Of a stretch of DNA of 21,145 bases, positions 8,876-17,442 are shown piece after piece. A program made the position numbers and the translations under genes. Position 1 is the stretch's first letter. Every line of letters begins with the position of its first letter. The stretch is taken from assembly GCA_938027385.1 (NCBI GenBank), contig CALJBF010000221.1, positions 1-21,145 of the forward strand, written 5' to 3'. Source of the DNA: an uncultured Porphyromonadaceae bacterium (GTDB lineage Bacteria; Bacteroidota; Bacteroidia; Bacteroidales; Muribaculaceae). The notes beneath the pieces were generated by a model that did not search any database, was not told the DNA's origin, and saw nothing but the letters and a program-made list of their open reading frames with translations.

Positions 8876-9876
8876 CGTTGTGGTTCTTCTTTGTCAAGTT
8901 TGTATTTTGAGATATCCATACCGAACGACAGGCCCAGGTTGGCGAGCAGGTCGTCGAGTTCCGTGAGCGACTTCTTGCCGAAGTTACGGAATTTGAGGAG
9001 GTCGGTCTTATTGAACACCACGAGTTCGCCGAGAGTCTCGACCTCGGCGCTCTTGAGGCAGTTGAGGGCGCGCACCGACAGGTCCATGTCGACCAGTTTG
9101 GTCTTCAGGAGCTGACGCATGTGCAGCACTTCCTCGTCAAATTCCTCGGCGCCGTCGGTGTCTGTGGTCTCGATGGTGATCTTCTCGTCAGAGAAGAGCA
9201 TCAGGTGGTAGATCAGAATCTTGGCGGCCTCCTTGAGGGCGTCCTGCGGAAGGATCGAGCCGTTGGTGGTGATTTCAATAATGAGCTTCTCGTAGTCGGT
9301 CTTCTGGTCAACGCGGAAGTTTTCAACAGCGTACTTCACGTTCTTGATCGGGGTGTAGATCGAGTCGATGGCCAGAGTCTGGATATCGGTGATCTCGAGC
9401 TGGTTCTCGTCGGCGGGAACCCAACCGCGACCCTTGTTGATTGTGACTTCGAGATTGAAGCTTGCCTCAGGATCCAAATGACAAATGACTTCATCGGGGT
9501 TGAGCACCTCGAAGCCCGAAAGGGCCTTGCCAATATCACCGGCCTTGAACACCTCCTTGCCTGACACGTTGATGACGGCTTTTTCGGTGTCATGGTCCTC
9601 GGTGATCTGTTTCAGATCAACCTTCTTGAGGTTGAGGATGATGTTTGTAACATCCTCCTTCACTCCGGGAATGGTATCGAACTCGTGCTTTACGCCGTCG
9701 ATCTTGATAGCAGAGATTGCATAGCCTTCGAGTGACGAAAGCAGAACGCGACGCAGGGCGTTGCCCACAGTGATACCATAGCCGGGCTCCAAGGGCTTGA
9801 ACTCGAATTTGCCGTAGAAGCTGTTTGCCTCTAACATCACAACCTTGTCAGGTTTCTGGAAAGCTAAAATAGCCAT
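8872..9876 (-). CDS. rpoA: DNA-directed RNA polymerase subunit alpha
   Basis: Alpha subunit that nucleates RNA polymerase assembly and contacts promoters and activators. 334 residues. The N-terminal dimerisation domain includes the signature [16 protein letters not shown] (about 38-53). The C-terminal domain (about 264-325) contains [14 protein letters not shown], whose arginine matches the DNA-contacting residue of the family, and the helix-hairpin-helix [19 protein letters not shown]. It sits 22 nt after rpsD and overlaps rplQ by 4 nt, as usual for the alpha operon. Confidence 0.98.
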   Translation of the reverse strand: MAILAFQKPDKVVMLEANSFYGKFEFKPLEPGYGITVGNALRRVLLSSLEGYAISAIKIDGVKHEFDTIPGVKEDVTNIILNLKKVDLKQITEDHDTEKAVINVSGKEVFKAGDIGKALSGFEVLNPDEVICHLDPEASFNLEVTINKGRGWVPADENQLEITDIQTLAIDSIYTPIKNVKYAVENFRVDQKTDYEKLIIEITTNGSILPQDALKEAAKILIYHLMLFSDEKITIETTDTDGAEEFDEEVLHMRQLLKTKLVDMDLSVRALNCLKSAEVETLGELVVFNKTDLLKFRNFGKKSLTELDDLLANLGLSFGMDISKYKLDKEEPQR

Positions 9877-9898
9877 GGATCTTTTGGATTAAAATTGA

Positions 9899-10504
9899 TT
9901 ACTTAGAGTAGAGCTCGACGATGAGTTGCTCCTTGATGTTCTCGGGGATGTCCTCGCGGGTGGGGACATGGAGCAGCTTGCCGGCCTTGGCTGACTCATC
10001 CCATTCGATCCAGGGATATTTGGCGTGGTTGAAACCTGCCAGGTTGTCGGCGATGACCTCGAGCGATTTCGACTTCTCGCGCACGGCAACGATGTCACCG
10101 GGCTGTACCGAGTAAGAGGGGATGTTGACCACTTTGCCGTTTACGGTCACGTGCTTGTGGAGCACGAGCTGACGGGCGGCGGCACGTGTGGGGGCGATGC
10201 CCAGACGGTAAACCATGTTGTCGAGACGGCTCTCAAGGAGCTGGAGCAGAATCTCGCCGGTGATGCCCTTCATGGCCGAAGCCTTCTTGAAGAGGTTGCG
10301 GAACTGGCGCTCGAGAACGCCGTATGTATATTTGGCCTTCTGTTTCTCACGGAGCTGTGTGCCGTACTCCGAAGTTTTGCGGCGACGGTTCTGACCGTGC
10401 TGGCCGGGGGGGAAGTTGCGGCGGCTCAGGATTTTGTCTTCGCCAAAGATGGGTTCCCCGAATTTGCGTGCGATTTTGGTCTTGGGACCTGTGTATCTTG
10501 CCAT
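9899..10504 (-). CDS. rpsD: 30S ribosomal protein S4
   Basis: Primary 16S rRNA-binding protein of the small subunit; in many bacteria it also represses its own operon. 201 residues. N-terminal [17 protein letters not shown] and NFPPGQHG are typical; the S4 RNA-binding domain is about 92-155 ([29 protein letters not shown]). The N-terminal zinc-binding cysteines found in some S4 proteins are absent. The gene is preceded by a 176-nt GC-rich spacer after rpsK, unusually long for this operon. Confidence 0.97.
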   Translation of the reverse strand: MARYTGPKTKIARKFGEPIFGEDKILSRRNFPPGQHGQNRRRKTSEYGTQLREKQKAKYTYGVLERQFRNLFKKASAMKGITGEILLQLLESRLDNMVYRLGIAPTRAAARQLVLHKHVTVNGKVVNIPSYSVQPGDIVAVREKSKSLEVIADNLAGFNHAKYPWIEWDESAKAGKLLHVPTREDIPENIKEQLIVELYSK

Positions 10505-10640
10505 TGTGGGTTTTCTCTTTATGTGCCGCGGCGGTGTGTGCCTGCCGTGTGCCCGTGAGGACTGCGGCGGCGGCCGCGACTGAGTTTTATGTTTAGTGAA
10601 GGATTAACTGTGGTCTGACGGAATCGGGGGCTGCGTGACC

Positions 10641-10663
10641 GCGCCGGCACAGGTGCCGTGCGC
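10641..10663 (-). other. Hairpin in the rpsK-rpsD spacer
   Basis: GCGC-CGGC (10641-10648) pairs with GCCG-GCGC (10655-10663) with one bulged base and a 6-nt loop. It lies just after the rpsK stop inside a 176-nt GC-rich gap. There is no T-tract, so it is not an ordinary terminator. Confidence 0.5.
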
Positions 10664-10680
10664 CGGATGCCCCGGCCCGA

Positions 10681-11070
10681 TCAGACGCGACGACGTTTCG
10701 GAGGACGGCAGCCGTTGTGGGGCAGCGGTGTAACGTCGATGATTTCGGTGACTTCGATGCCCATGCCGTGAACGGTGCGGATGGCTGACTCGCGGCCGTT
10801 GCCGGGACCTTTCACGTATGCCTTTACTTTGCGCAGGCCGAGGTCGTAAGCGACCTTGCCGCAATCCTGGGCGGCCATCTGGGCGGCGTAGGGGGTGTTC
10901 TTCTTAGAACCGCGGAAACCCATCTTACCGGCCGAAGACCATGAAATCACCTGTCCTTCGCTGTTGGCTAAGCACACGATGATGTTATTGAATGACGAGT
11001 GAACGTGAAGCTGGCCGGCGGCATCAACCTTGACGTTTCTCTTTTTAGCTGCGACTGTTTTTTTTGCCAT
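10681..11070 (-). CDS. rpsK: 30S ribosomal protein S11
   Basis: Small-subunit platform protein. 129 residues, the usual length. Diagnostic segments: [15 protein letters not shown] (about 22-36), [18 protein letters not shown] (about 51-68), and the basic C-terminus [21 protein letters not shown] (here [17 protein letters not shown]). It lies 72 nt after rpsM in the alpha-operon order rpsM-rpsK-rpsD-rpoA-rplQ. Confidence 0.98.
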   Translation of the reverse strand: MAKKTVAAKKRNVKVDAAGQLHVHSSFNNIIVCLANSEGQVISWSSAGKMGFRGSKKNTPYAAQMAAQDCGKVAYDLGLRKVKAYVKGPGNGRESAIRTVHGMGIEVTEIIDVTPLPHNGCRPPKRRRV

Positions 11071-11142
11071 GTCTGTTGTGTTGTGGTTACGTGGCCCCGG
11101 ATGAAGATTTGCGGAGAGACCGGGGCGCTGGCGTTGGCGTTA

Positions 11143-11523
11143 TTATTTAGTGGCTTTTTTCTTGTTAGCAACGGTTTTCTTGCGGCCCTTGCGGGTGCGG
11201 GCGTTGTTCTTGGTCGACTGACCGCGCACGGGCAGACCGTTGCGGTGACGGATGCCGCGGTAGCAGCCGATATCCATCAGTCGCTTGATGTGGAGCTGGG
11301 TCTCGGCGCGCAGGTCACCCTCGACCTTGTAGTCGGCCTGGATTACCTCACGTACTTTGGCGGCCTGGTCGTCGGTCCAGTCCTTTACTTTGATGTTTAC
11401 ATCAACGCCTGCCTTTTCCAGGATGGTCTTGGAGGCTGAACGGCCGATGCCGTAGATGTAGGTCAAGGCGATTTCGCCTCGTTTGTTCTGGGGGAGGTCA
11501 ACTCCCACGATTCTTACTGCCAT
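11143..11523 (-). CDS. rpsM: 30S ribosomal protein S13
   Basis: Small-subunit head protein contacting the P-site tRNA and L5. The start is placed at the ATG at 11523 because [20 protein letters not shown] is the conserved N-terminus; the frame remains open further upstream, but that extension does not look coding. 126 residues. The helix-two-turn-helix region and [20 protein letters not shown] (91-110) are characteristic, followed by a lysine-rich tail. The gene is separated from rpmJ by a 195-nt GC-rich spacer. Confidence 0.97.
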   Translation of the reverse strand: MAVRIVGVDLPQNKRGEIALTYIYGIGRSASKTILEKAGVDVNIKVKDWTDDQAAKVREVIQADYKVEGDLRAETQLHIKRLMDIGCYRGIRHRNGLPVRGQSTKNNARTRKGRKKTVANKKKATK

Positions 11524-11565
11524 AAAAATTTGATGGTTTTCTATTAAGTCGCAAAAATAATTGTG

Positions 11566-11596
11566 AGCCGGGGGTGTCAGTGTGCCCGGCGGCTCG
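11566..11596 (-). other. Hairpin in the rpmJ-rpsM spacer (first)
   Basis: GAGCCG (11566-11571) pairs with CGGCTC (11591-11596), with additional G/C pairing inside the arms. It sits about 40 nt ahead of the rpsM start in the mRNA. No T-tract follows; a role in RNA processing or translation control of rpsM is speculative. Confidence 0.5.
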
Positions 11597-11675
11597 CTCG
11601 CTGTGCGGGCCCGGCCGCGTGGCTTCATTAGTTCCGTCGCCGGGGCGGGCGGGAGGGAGTGGCGCCGTCCGGCGA

Positions 11676-11696
11676 GGCTTAATATCCTGTTAAGCC
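11676..11696 (-). other. Hairpin in the rpmJ-rpsM spacer (second)
   Basis: GGCTTAA (11676-11682) pairs with TTAAGCC (11690-11696) around a 7-nt loop, about 20 nt after the rpmJ stop. It could be a weak attenuator or a processing site; it lacks a T-run. Confidence 0.5.
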
Positions 11697-11718
11697 GCGT
11701 GGGGCGCCGCAAGCGGTA

Positions 11719-11835
11719 TTATCCTTGACGCTGTTTGTTTTTGGGATTCTTTTTGTTGATCACATAAAGACGGCCCTTGCGGCGTACGATTTTGTCGTCG
11801 GCAGAGCGCTTTTTGATCGATGCGCGTACTTTCAT
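11719..11835 (-). CDS. rpmJ: 50S ribosomal protein L36 (cysteine-free form)
   Basis: A 38-residue protein: [20 protein letters not shown], then [18 protein letters not shown]. It matches L36 in full (MKVRAS start, KNKQRQG end). The zinc-binding Cys/His residues of the standard form are replaced by Ser, Asp and Asn, so this is the zinc-independent (C-minus) type. It sits between infA (38 nt) and rpsM (195-nt spacer), the canonical position. Confidence 0.96.
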   Translation of the reverse strand: MKVRASIKKRSADDKIVRRKGRLYVINKKNPKNKQRQG

Positions 11836-11873
11836 CTCTTTTGTGGATTATTTGGGATATTGTAGTTGTATCG

Positions 11874-12092
11874 TTATTTGTAACGGAACGATATGCGCCC
11901 TTTCGAAAGGTCATAGGGCGACATCTCGACGCGCACACGGTCGCCGGGGAGAATCTTGATGTAATGCATGCGCATTTTCCCGGAGATGTGGGCGGTGATT
12001 TCGTGGCCGTTCTCGAGTTCCACGCGGAACATGGCGTTCGAGAGTGCCTCGAGGATCACGCCGTCCTGTTCGATAGCTGACTGTTTTGCCAT
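11874..12092 (-). CDS. infA: Translation initiation factor IF-1
   Basis: Small OB-fold factor that occupies the ribosomal A site during initiation. The 72-residue length is exactly typical. [35 protein letters not shown] core (here [20 protein letters not shown]) and the C-terminal [15 protein letters not shown] are diagnostic. It lies between map and rpmJ, as usual in Bacteroidota and Gram-positive clusters. Confidence 0.98.
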   Translation of the reverse strand: MAKQSAIEQDGVILEALSNAMFRVELENGHEITAHISGKMRMHYIKILPGDRVRVEMSPYDLSKGRISFRYK

Positions 12093-12135
12093 GCGGTCTG
12101 GTTAAGTGGTTTGATGTCTGTTGCGGTTCTGATTC

Positions 12136-12918
12136 TCAGATAAAGCGGTCGCCAAGGGCCTCGCGTACGGGCTCGAAGGTGGTGAGCACCTCGGTCTCGC
12201 CGTCGTGGATGCAAATGGTGTGCTCGTAGTGGGCCGAGGGCTTGCGGTCACGGGTGCGGGTGGTCCAGCCGTCGCGGTCGATGACGATGTTGCGGCTGCC
12301 GAGGTTGATCATCGGCTCGATGCAGATGCACATGCCGTTCTTGATCAGCGGGCCGGTGCCGCGGCGCCCGTAGTTGGGCACTTCGGGGTCTTCGTGCATC
12401 TTGCGGCCGATGCCGTGTCCGCACATCTCGCGCACCACCGAATAACCGTGGTGCTCGGCATAGGTCTGCACGGCCGAGGCGATGTCGCCGATGCGCTTGC
12501 CTTCGCGGCAGGCCTCGATGCCTTTGTAGAGCGACTCCTTGCATACGCGGCAGAGCGCCATCACTTTCTCGTCGACCTCGCCGACGGGGAAGGTGTAGCA
12601 CATGTCGCCGTTGAAACCGTTGATCTCGGCCACGAGATCGACACCCACGATGTCGCCCTCGCGCAGAGTGTAGTTCGAGGGGAAACCGTGGACCACGACG
12701 TCGTTGACCTCGATGCAGCAGGTGCCGGGGAATCCGCCGTAACCCAGACACGCCGGCCGACCGCCATTGTCAAGGATATACTCCCTGGCAATGGTGTCGA
12801 GGCGGTGGGTCGTCACACCCGGAGCCACGGCCTTGGCGACTTCGCCGAGCGTACGCGAGGCCAGGTCGGCGGCCACACGCATCAGTTCGAGCTCTTCGGG
12901 TGTCTTGAGATAAATCAT
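12136..12918 (-). CDS. map: Type I methionine aminopeptidase
   Basis: Removes the initiator methionine from nascent proteins in the cytoplasm. 260 residues. All five metal ligands are visible: D94 (VGVDL), D105 (NGDMC), H168 (CGHGIGRKMHEDP), E201 (CIEPM) and E232 (HYEHTI), together with substrate-binding H77 (VVHGFPS). There is no N-terminal zinc-finger extension. It follows secY by 45 nt and precedes infA by 43 nt, the common secY-map-infA arrangement. Confidence 0.98.
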   Translation of the reverse strand: MIYLKTPEELELMRVAADLASRTLGEVAKAVAPGVTTHRLDTIAREYILDNGGRPACLGYGGFPGTCCIEVNDVVVHGFPSNYTLREGDIVGVDLVAEINGFNGDMCYTFPVGEVDEKVMALCRVCKESLYKGIEACREGKRIGDIASAVQTYAEHHGYSVVREMCGHGIGRKMHEDPEVPNYGRRGTGPLIKNGMCICIEPMINLGSRNIVIDRDGWTTRTRDRKPSAHYEHTICIHDGETEVLTTFEPVREALGDRFI

Positions 12919-12963
12919 GCTTAGGATTGATTTTTATCGGGGAATCTTGTCGCGGCGGCCAGA

Positions 12964-14313
12964 TCAGTAAGCCGAACCGGTGGTGCGGCCCTTGATCTTG
13001 CCGTCTTTCATCAGACCGTCATAGTGGTGCATCATCAGGTGCGACTCAATCTGCTGGAGCGTGTCGAGAACCACACCCACCATGATCAGCAGCGATGTGC
13101 CGCCGAAGAACTGGGCGAAGTTCTGGCTGATGCCGCACAGGCGCGCGAACGCGGGCATGATGGCGACAATGCCGAGGAAGATCGAGCCGGGCAGTGTGAT
13201 GCGCGACATTATGGAGTCAAGGTACTCGGCGGTTTTCTTGCCGGGTTTTACGCCGGGGATGAAACCGTTGTTGCGTTTCATATCCTCGGCCATCTGCGTG
13301 GGACGCACGGTGATGGCGGTGTAGAAGTATGTGAACGCTACGATGAGGATGAAGTAAACGAAGTTGTACCAGAATCCGTTGATGTCGCCGAAGGTGCGGA
13401 AGAAACTTGTGGAGTCTTCAGAGGCACCGAAACCGGCCAGCGTGATGGGGATGAACATGATCGCCTGGGCGAAGATGATGGGCATCACGCCTGCGGCGTT
13501 CACTTTCAGGGGGATGTACTGGCGTGCGCCGCCATACTGCTTGTTGCCGACGATGCGCTTGGCATACTGCACGGGCACCTTACGTGTGCCCTGAACGAGC
13601 AGTACAGCGCCGACGGTAACGGCAAAGAGGAGCACCACCTCCACGATGAACATGATCAGACCGCCCTGGTTGCCGGTCGAGCCGGGCATGCGCGAGGTGA
13701 ACTCATAGAACAGAGCCACCGGCAGGCGGGCGATGATGCCCACGAGGATTATGAACGAGATACCGTTGCCGATACCGCGGTCGGTGATGCGCTCGCCCAG
13801 CCACATGATGAACATCGAGCCTGCGGCGAGAATCACCGTCAGGAACATGACTGTCCAGATTCCCATCTCGACCGAGCCGCCGGCGTTCACAACCTGCGCG
13901 CGCAGGTTATAAAGGTATGCCGGGCCCTGCACAAGCAGGATGAGCACGGTAAGATAGCGTGTGTACTGGTTGAGTTTCTGGCGCCCGCTCTCGCCTTCGC
14001 GCTGCATCTTCTGGAAAGAAGGGAGCACCATGCCTGCCAGCTGGATAACGATCGAGGCTGTGATGTAGGGCATGATACCCAGGGCGAAGATCGACGCCTG
14101 AGAGAAGGCGCCGCCCGAGAACATATCCAGCAGCTGCATCAGACCGCTCTTGTTGGTGAACGAGGTCAGCGCGTCGAGGTCGTTGGGGTTGATACCGGGG
14201 AGCACAACGTAACAGCCCAGACGGTAGACCAGCACCAGCAGGACGGTTATCGTCAGACGTTGACGCAGTTCCTGGATGGTCCAGATATTTTTAAGTGTCT
14301 GAAAGAACTTCAT
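12964..14313 (-). CDS. secY: Protein translocase subunit SecY
   Basis: Central channel of the Sec translocon in the inner membrane. 449 residues with ten hydrophobic helices. Recognisable family segments include LRQRLTITVLLVLVYRLGCY (near 17-36), GIMPYITASIVIQLAGMVLP (second helix), GERITDRGIGNGISFIILVG (about 168-187) and the cytosolic loop GVKPGKKTAEYLDSIMSRIT used for ribosome/SecA contact. It starts 5 nt after the rplO stop and so is closely coupled to it; it is the last gene of the spc part before map. Confidence 0.98.
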   Translation of the reverse strand: MKFFQTLKNIWTIQELRQRLTITVLLVLVYRLGCYVVLPGINPNDLDALTSFTNKSGLMQLLDMFSGGAFSQASIFALGIMPYITASIVIQLAGMVLPSFQKMQREGESGRQKLNQYTRYLTVLILLVQGPAYLYNLRAQVVNAGGSVEMGIWTVMFLTVILAAGSMFIMWLGERITDRGIGNGISFIILVGIIARLPVALFYEFTSRMPGSTGNQGGLIMFIVEVVLLFAVTVGAVLLVQGTRKVPVQYAKRIVGNKQYGGARQYIPLKVNAAGVMPIIFAQAIMFIPITLAGFGASEDSTSFFRTFGDINGFWYNFVYFILIVAFTYFYTAITVRPTQMAEDMKRNNGFIPGVKPGKKTAEYLDSIMSRITLPGSIFLGIVAIMPAFARLCGISQNFAQFFGGTSLLIMVGVVLDTLQQIESHLMMHHYDGLMKDGKIKGRTTGSAY

Positions 14314-14318
14314 TAGAT

Positions 14319-14768
14319 TTATTTGACTTTGGAGATGGTGCCACCTGCCTCGGTGATGGCCTTTTCAGCAGATGCTGAGAAAGCGTTGGCCTCGACGGCG
14401 AGCTTACGGGTGATTGAGCCGTTGCCGAGGATTTTCACCAGCTGGCGACGAGAGATGTAACCGGCGGCGCGGAGTTCCTCGAGACCGATTTTCTCAAGGT
14501 TGCCGGCAGCAGCCAGTGCCTCGAGCACGTCGAGGTTGACGGCTTTGTATTCAACGCGGTTAGGCGAATTGAAACCCCATTTGGGGAGACGGCGCTGCAT
14601 AGGCATCTGACCGCCTTCGAAACCGATCTTGCGCTTGTAGCCCGAGCGCGATTTAGCACCCTTGTGGCCGCGGGTTGATGTCCCGCCCTTGCCCGAGCCG
14701 GGACCGCGACCGATGCGGGTTGAACGGTGAGTAGAGCCGGCGGCGGGCTGTAAATTACTTAAGTCCAT
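14319..14768 (-). CDS. rplO: 50S ribosomal protein L15
   Basis: Large-subunit protein, 149 residues. The start at 14768 is chosen because [20 protein letters not shown] is the conserved N-terminus; an ATG five codons upstream (14783) would add MTFTT. The Gly/Arg/Lys-rich segment [18 protein letters not shown] (about 21-38) and [17 protein letters not shown] are diagnostic. It lies between rpmD and secY as expected. Confidence 0.96.
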   Translation of the reverse strand: MDLSNLQPAAGSTHRSTRIGRGPGSGKGGTSTRGHKGAKSRSGYKRKIGFEGGQMPMQRRLPKWGFNSPNRVEYKAVNLDVLEALAAAGNLEKIGLEELRAAGYISRRQLVKILGNGSITRKLAVEANAFSASAEKAITEAGGTISKVK

Positions 14769-14829
14769 AGTGGTAAATGTCAATCTGAGGTTTTGAAAAA
14801 GAATTGGGTGGCAGGCTTTTCAAGCCGGA

Positions 14830-15009
14830 TCAGGCGTTTGTGACCTCAACGAGGTGACGCACGCGGTTTACCATGCCCATCACAGAGGGGGTGTCTTCCT
14901 TGACCACCGTGTGATTCATTTTCTTGAGACCCAGGGCGTCGAGGGTGCGTTTCTGCACCGCGGGAGCGCCGATGCGGCTCTTTATCTGTGTGATTTTGAT
15001 CTGTGCCAT
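14830..15009 (-). CDS. rpmD: 50S ribosomal protein L30
   Basis: A 59-residue large-subunit protein. The conserved start MAQIKITQIKSRIG at 15009 is chosen over a longer in-frame upstream ATG (15096), whose extension is Arg/Ala-rich and reads like spacer sequence. The core QKRTLDALGLKKMNHTVV and the end MVNRVRHLVEV are typical. It is placed between rpsE (105-nt spacer) and rplO. Confidence 0.95.
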   Translation of the reverse strand: MAQIKITQIKSRIGAPAVQKRTLDALGLKKMNHTVVKEDTPSVMGMVNRVRHLVEVTNA

Positions 15010-15041
15010 TTGATTTTCAATTTCTTGGGTTGTTTTTGTGT

Positions 15042-15102
15042 GCCTGCAGCCGGCGGTGTCCGCGGCGCGCGTGGCGCCCCGGCGTGGCCGCGGCATGCAG
15101 GC
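15042..15102 (-). other. Long GC-rich hairpin in the rpsE-rpmD spacer
   Basis: Outer arms GCCTGCA (15042-15048) and TGCAGGC (15096-15102) are perfectly complementary. Inside, CCGCGG (15060-15065) and CCGCGG (15088-15093) can pair as well. Almost the whole 105-nt gap between rpsE and rpmD can fold. No T-tract is present, so it is more likely an mRNA processing or stability element than a terminator. Confidence 0.6.
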
Positions 15103-15114
15103 GGGTCAGCGGTA

Positions 15115-15633
15115 TCAGCCGTTGAAAACCTGGCTTACAGAGATGCCGCGGTTCTGGGCAACCTGAGCGGGCGAGCGCATCTCGCCGAGGGCGGCGATAG
15201 TGGCCTTGACCAGGTTGTGGGGGTTCGACGAGCCTTTTGACTTGGCGAGCACGTCGGTGATGCCGACACTCTCAAGCACGGCACGCATAGCACCACCGGC
15301 TTTCACACCGGTACCGTGGCTTGCGGGCTTGAGGAGCACTTTCGAGCCGCCGAACTTGGCGAACTGCTCGTGGGGGATTGTGCCTTTGTGCACGGGCACG
15401 CGGATGAGGTTCTTCTTTGCCGACTCAACGCCTTTGGCGATAGCGGCCTGCACTTCGTTGGCTTTGCCAAGGCCCCAGCCGACGATGCCGTCCTCGTTAC
15501 CTACGACGACGATTGCGGCGAAGGTGAAGGTACGGCCGCCCTTTGTTACCTTGGTAACGCGGTTGATGGCTACCAGGCGGTCCTTGAGCTCGATATCTGA
15601 GGTCGATTTTACTCGGTTGTTCTTATTTGCCAT
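15115..15633 (-). CDS. rpsE: 30S ribosomal protein S5
   Basis: Small-subunit protein important for decoding fidelity. 172 residues. The double-stranded-RNA-like S5 domain is at about 17-80 ([40 protein letters not shown]), and the C-terminal domain includes [21 protein letters not shown]. It starts 9 nt downstream of the rplR stop. Confidence 0.98.
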   Translation of the reverse strand: MANKNNRVKSTSDIELKDRLVAINRVTKVTKGGRTFTFAAIVVVGNEDGIVGWGLGKANEVQAAIAKGVESAKKNLIRVPVHKGTIPHEQFAKFGGSKVLLKPASHGTGVKAGGAMRAVLESVGITDVLAKSKGSSNPHNLVKATIAALGEMRSPAQVAQNRGISVSQVFNG

Positions 15634-15642
15634 GATGGTTGT

Positions 15643-15984
15643 TTAGAATTTGAGACCGCCTTCGCGTGCGGCGTCGGCCAGTGATTTTACGCGTCCGTGG
15701 AAGAGGTAACCGTTGCGGTCAAAGACAACTGTCTCGATGCCTTTGGCCAGAGCCTTCTCGGCGATGGCTTTGCCGACTTTGGCGGCGATTTCGGTCTTTG
15801 TGCCTTCTTCGATGCCTTTAGACGAGGCAGAGGCCAGAGTGGCGCCCTGGAGATCGTCGACCAGCTGCACGTAGATTTGCTTGTTGGAGCGGAAGACCGT
15901 CATGCGGGGGCGCTGGGCGGTGCCTGAAATCTTGCCGCGGATACGGGCTTTGATCTTGTTTCTTCTTTCTGCTTTAGAGATCAT
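15643..15984 (-). CDS. rplR: 50S ribosomal protein L18
   Basis: Binds 5S rRNA in the central protuberance. 113 residues from the ATG at 15984 ([20 protein letters not shown]); a TTG three codons upstream (15993) is an alternative start. The motifs [20 protein letters not shown] (about 26-45) and the C-terminal [20 protein letters not shown] are typical. Gap to rplF is 16 nt. Confidence 0.95.
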   Translation of the reverse strand: MISKAERRNKIKARIRGKISGTAQRPRMTVFRSNKQIYVQLVDDLQGATLASASSKGIEEGTKTEIAAKVGKAIAEKALAKGIETVVFDRNGYLFHGRVKSLADAAREGGLKF

Positions 15985-16000
15985 AGTTGTCAATCAGTTA

Positions 16001-16558
16001 TTATTTGGCACCTGCCGTTTTACCAGACTTGCGGCGGATGATCTCGCCGACGAACTTGATACCTTTGCCCTTGTAGGGTTCGGGCTTGCGGAGCGAGCGG
16101 ATCTTGGCGCAGACCTGACCCAGGAGCTGCTTGTCGTCGCTCTCGAGGATGATCAGCGGGTTCTTGTTACGCTCTGACTTGGCCTCGACCTTGACCTCGG
16201 CGGGGAGCTTGATGTATATGGCGTGAGAATAGCCGAGCGCGAGCTCGAGCACCTGGCCGGTGGCAGTGGCTCGGTAACCTACGCCGACGAGCTCCATCTC
16301 CTTGCGGTAGCCTGTGGAGACGCCTACGACCATGTTGTGCACCAGGGCGCGGTAGAGACCGTGCTGCGAACGGTGCTCGCGGTCGTCGGTAGGACGCAGG
16401 ATGTGGATGTGGCCATCCTCGATCTTGATTTCAAATTCAGGGTTCACAGCCTGGCTGAGTTCGCCTTTGGGACCTTTTACGGTCACAAGGTTGTCTTTAC
16501 CCACGGTAACGGTTACGCCTGCGGGGATTTCGATGGGGGCTTTTCCTATACGTGACAT
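16001..16558 (-). CDS. rplF: 50S ribosomal protein L6
   Basis: Large-subunit protein near the factor-binding site. 185 residues in two related alpha/beta domains. Diagnostic segments: MSRIGKAPIEIPAGVTV at the start, and GQVCAKIRSLRKPEPYKGKG plus IKFVGEIIRRKSGK near the end. It lies 21 nt downstream of rpsH. Confidence 0.98.
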   Translation of the reverse strand: MSRIGKAPIEIPAGVTVTVGKDNLVTVKGPKGELSQAVNPEFEIKIEDGHIHILRPTDDREHRSQHGLYRALVHNMVVGVSTGYRKEMELVGVGYRATATGQVLELALGYSHAIYIKLPAEVKVEAKSERNKNPLIILESDDKQLLGQVCAKIRSLRKPEPYKGKGIKFVGEIIRRKSGKTAGAK

Positions 16559-16579
16559 ATTCGTGTTTCCTCCTTTCGA

Positions 16580-16978
16580 TTAATAAACGTAACACAGCAC
16601 TTCGCCACCCACTTTGAGTTCGGCTGCTTTCTTGTTGGTCATCACGCCTTTCGATGTTGAAAGGATGGCGATACCCAGGCCGTTGAGCACACGGGGCATC
16701 GACTTGTAGCCGCAATACTGGCGCAGGCCGGGGCGCGATGCGCGCTGGAGGCCCTTGATGGCGTTCACGCGGTCAACGGGATCGTATTTGAGGGCAACCT
16801 TGATGGTGCCTGCGGGGGTCTCACCCTCGACGAACTTGTAGTTGAGGATGTAGCCCTGCTCGAAGAGGATCTTGGTGATCTCTTTTTTCAAGTTTGAGGC
16901 GGGAATCTCCACAACGCGGTGGCCGGCCTTGATGGCGTTCCTCAATCTCGTCAGGTAATCTGCTATTGGATCGGTCAT
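16580..16978 (-). CDS. rpsH: 30S ribosomal protein S8
   Basis: Small-subunit 16S rRNA-binding protein. In Enterobacteria S8 represses the spc operon by binding the rplE mRNA region. 132 residues. MTDPIADYLTRLRNAIKAGH at the start and the C-terminal RVLNGLGIAILSTSKGVMTN are characteristic. Here rplE lies on the far side of a 2.7-kb insertion, so that classical feedback target would not be on the same uninterrupted message. A 194-nt GC-rich gap separates it from rpsN. Confidence 0.98.
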   Translation of the reverse strand: MTDPIADYLTRLRNAIKAGHRVVEIPASNLKKEITKILFEQGYILNYKFVEGETPAGTIKVALKYDPVDRVNAIKGLQRASRPGLRQYCGYKSMPRVLNGLGIAILSTSKGVMTNKKAAELKVGGEVLCYVY

Positions 16979-17064
16979 TGTTTTGTTTTGTAAAAAACGT
17001 TTTTGTTTTGATTTACTTGCCTTTTCGGCAGCCTGTGATGCCGTGCCCCGGGTGAAGGGGGCGG

Positions 17065-17117
17065 GGCGGTTTCCGGCCGGGGGGTCCCGCAGAAATGGGC
17101 TTACCCGGAGGACCGCC
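17065..17117 (-). other. Hairpin in the rpsN-rpsH spacer
   Basis: GGCGGT (17065-17070) pairs with ACCGCC (17112-17117); inside, CCGG near 17073 can pair with CCGG near 17105. It fills the middle of a 194-nt GC-rich gap. A direct repeat GTCAGGC occurs twice in a row near 17154-17167. No T-run; function unknown. Confidence 0.5.
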
Positions 17118-17172
17118 TGCGTCTGCCCTGCCCTTGTGTGCGGGCTCGGCGCCGTCAGGCGTCAGGCGAGGT

Positions 17173-17442
17173 TTACCAGCTTGCTTTTTTCACGCCGGGG
17201 ATGAGGCCCTGCGATGCCATTTCGCGGAACTGGATACGCGAGATGCCAAACTGGCGCAGGTAGCCTTTGGGACGGCCGGTGATCGAGCAGCGGTTGTGAA
17301 GACGCACGCGTGACGCGTTCTTGGGCAGGAGCTGGAGAGCCTCGTAGTCGCCGGCGGCTTTGAGAGCGGCTTTCTTGGCGGCATACTTCTTCACCAGGTT
17401 CTGGCGCTTCACCTCGCGGGCTTTCATTGATTCTTTTGCCAT
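17173..17442 (-). CDS. rpsN: 30S ribosomal protein S14 (zinc-free form)
   Basis: Small-subunit protein of 89 residues. The start ATG at 17442 gives [20 protein letters not shown], the conserved N-terminus; the frame extends upstream but that part looks non-coding. The core [20 protein letters not shown] and the end [11 protein letters not shown] are diagnostic. It has only one cysteine, so it is the long C-minus type without a zinc ribbon. It normally follows rplE directly; here it is the first ribosomal gene after a 2.7-kb interruption, preceded by a long structured leader with its own candidate promoter. Confidence 0.97.
   Translation of the reverse strand: MAKESMKAREVKRQNLVKKYAAKKAALKAAGDYEALQLLPKNASRVRLHNRCSITGRPKGYLRQFGISRIQFREMASQGLIPGVKKASW

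Noticed and set aside
7628..9115. 495-codon plus-strand open frame opposite the thioesterase, rplQ and rpoA
   Set aside because: It crosses three well-supported minus-strand genes and a terminator, and has no recognisable domain; long shadow frames are expected in GC-rich DNA.
13024..14316. 430-codon open frame on the plus strand opposite secY
   Set aside because: It is the antisense shadow of secY; the composition (His/Asp/Glu-rich, no fold-like pattern) and the clear SecY on the other strand rule it out.
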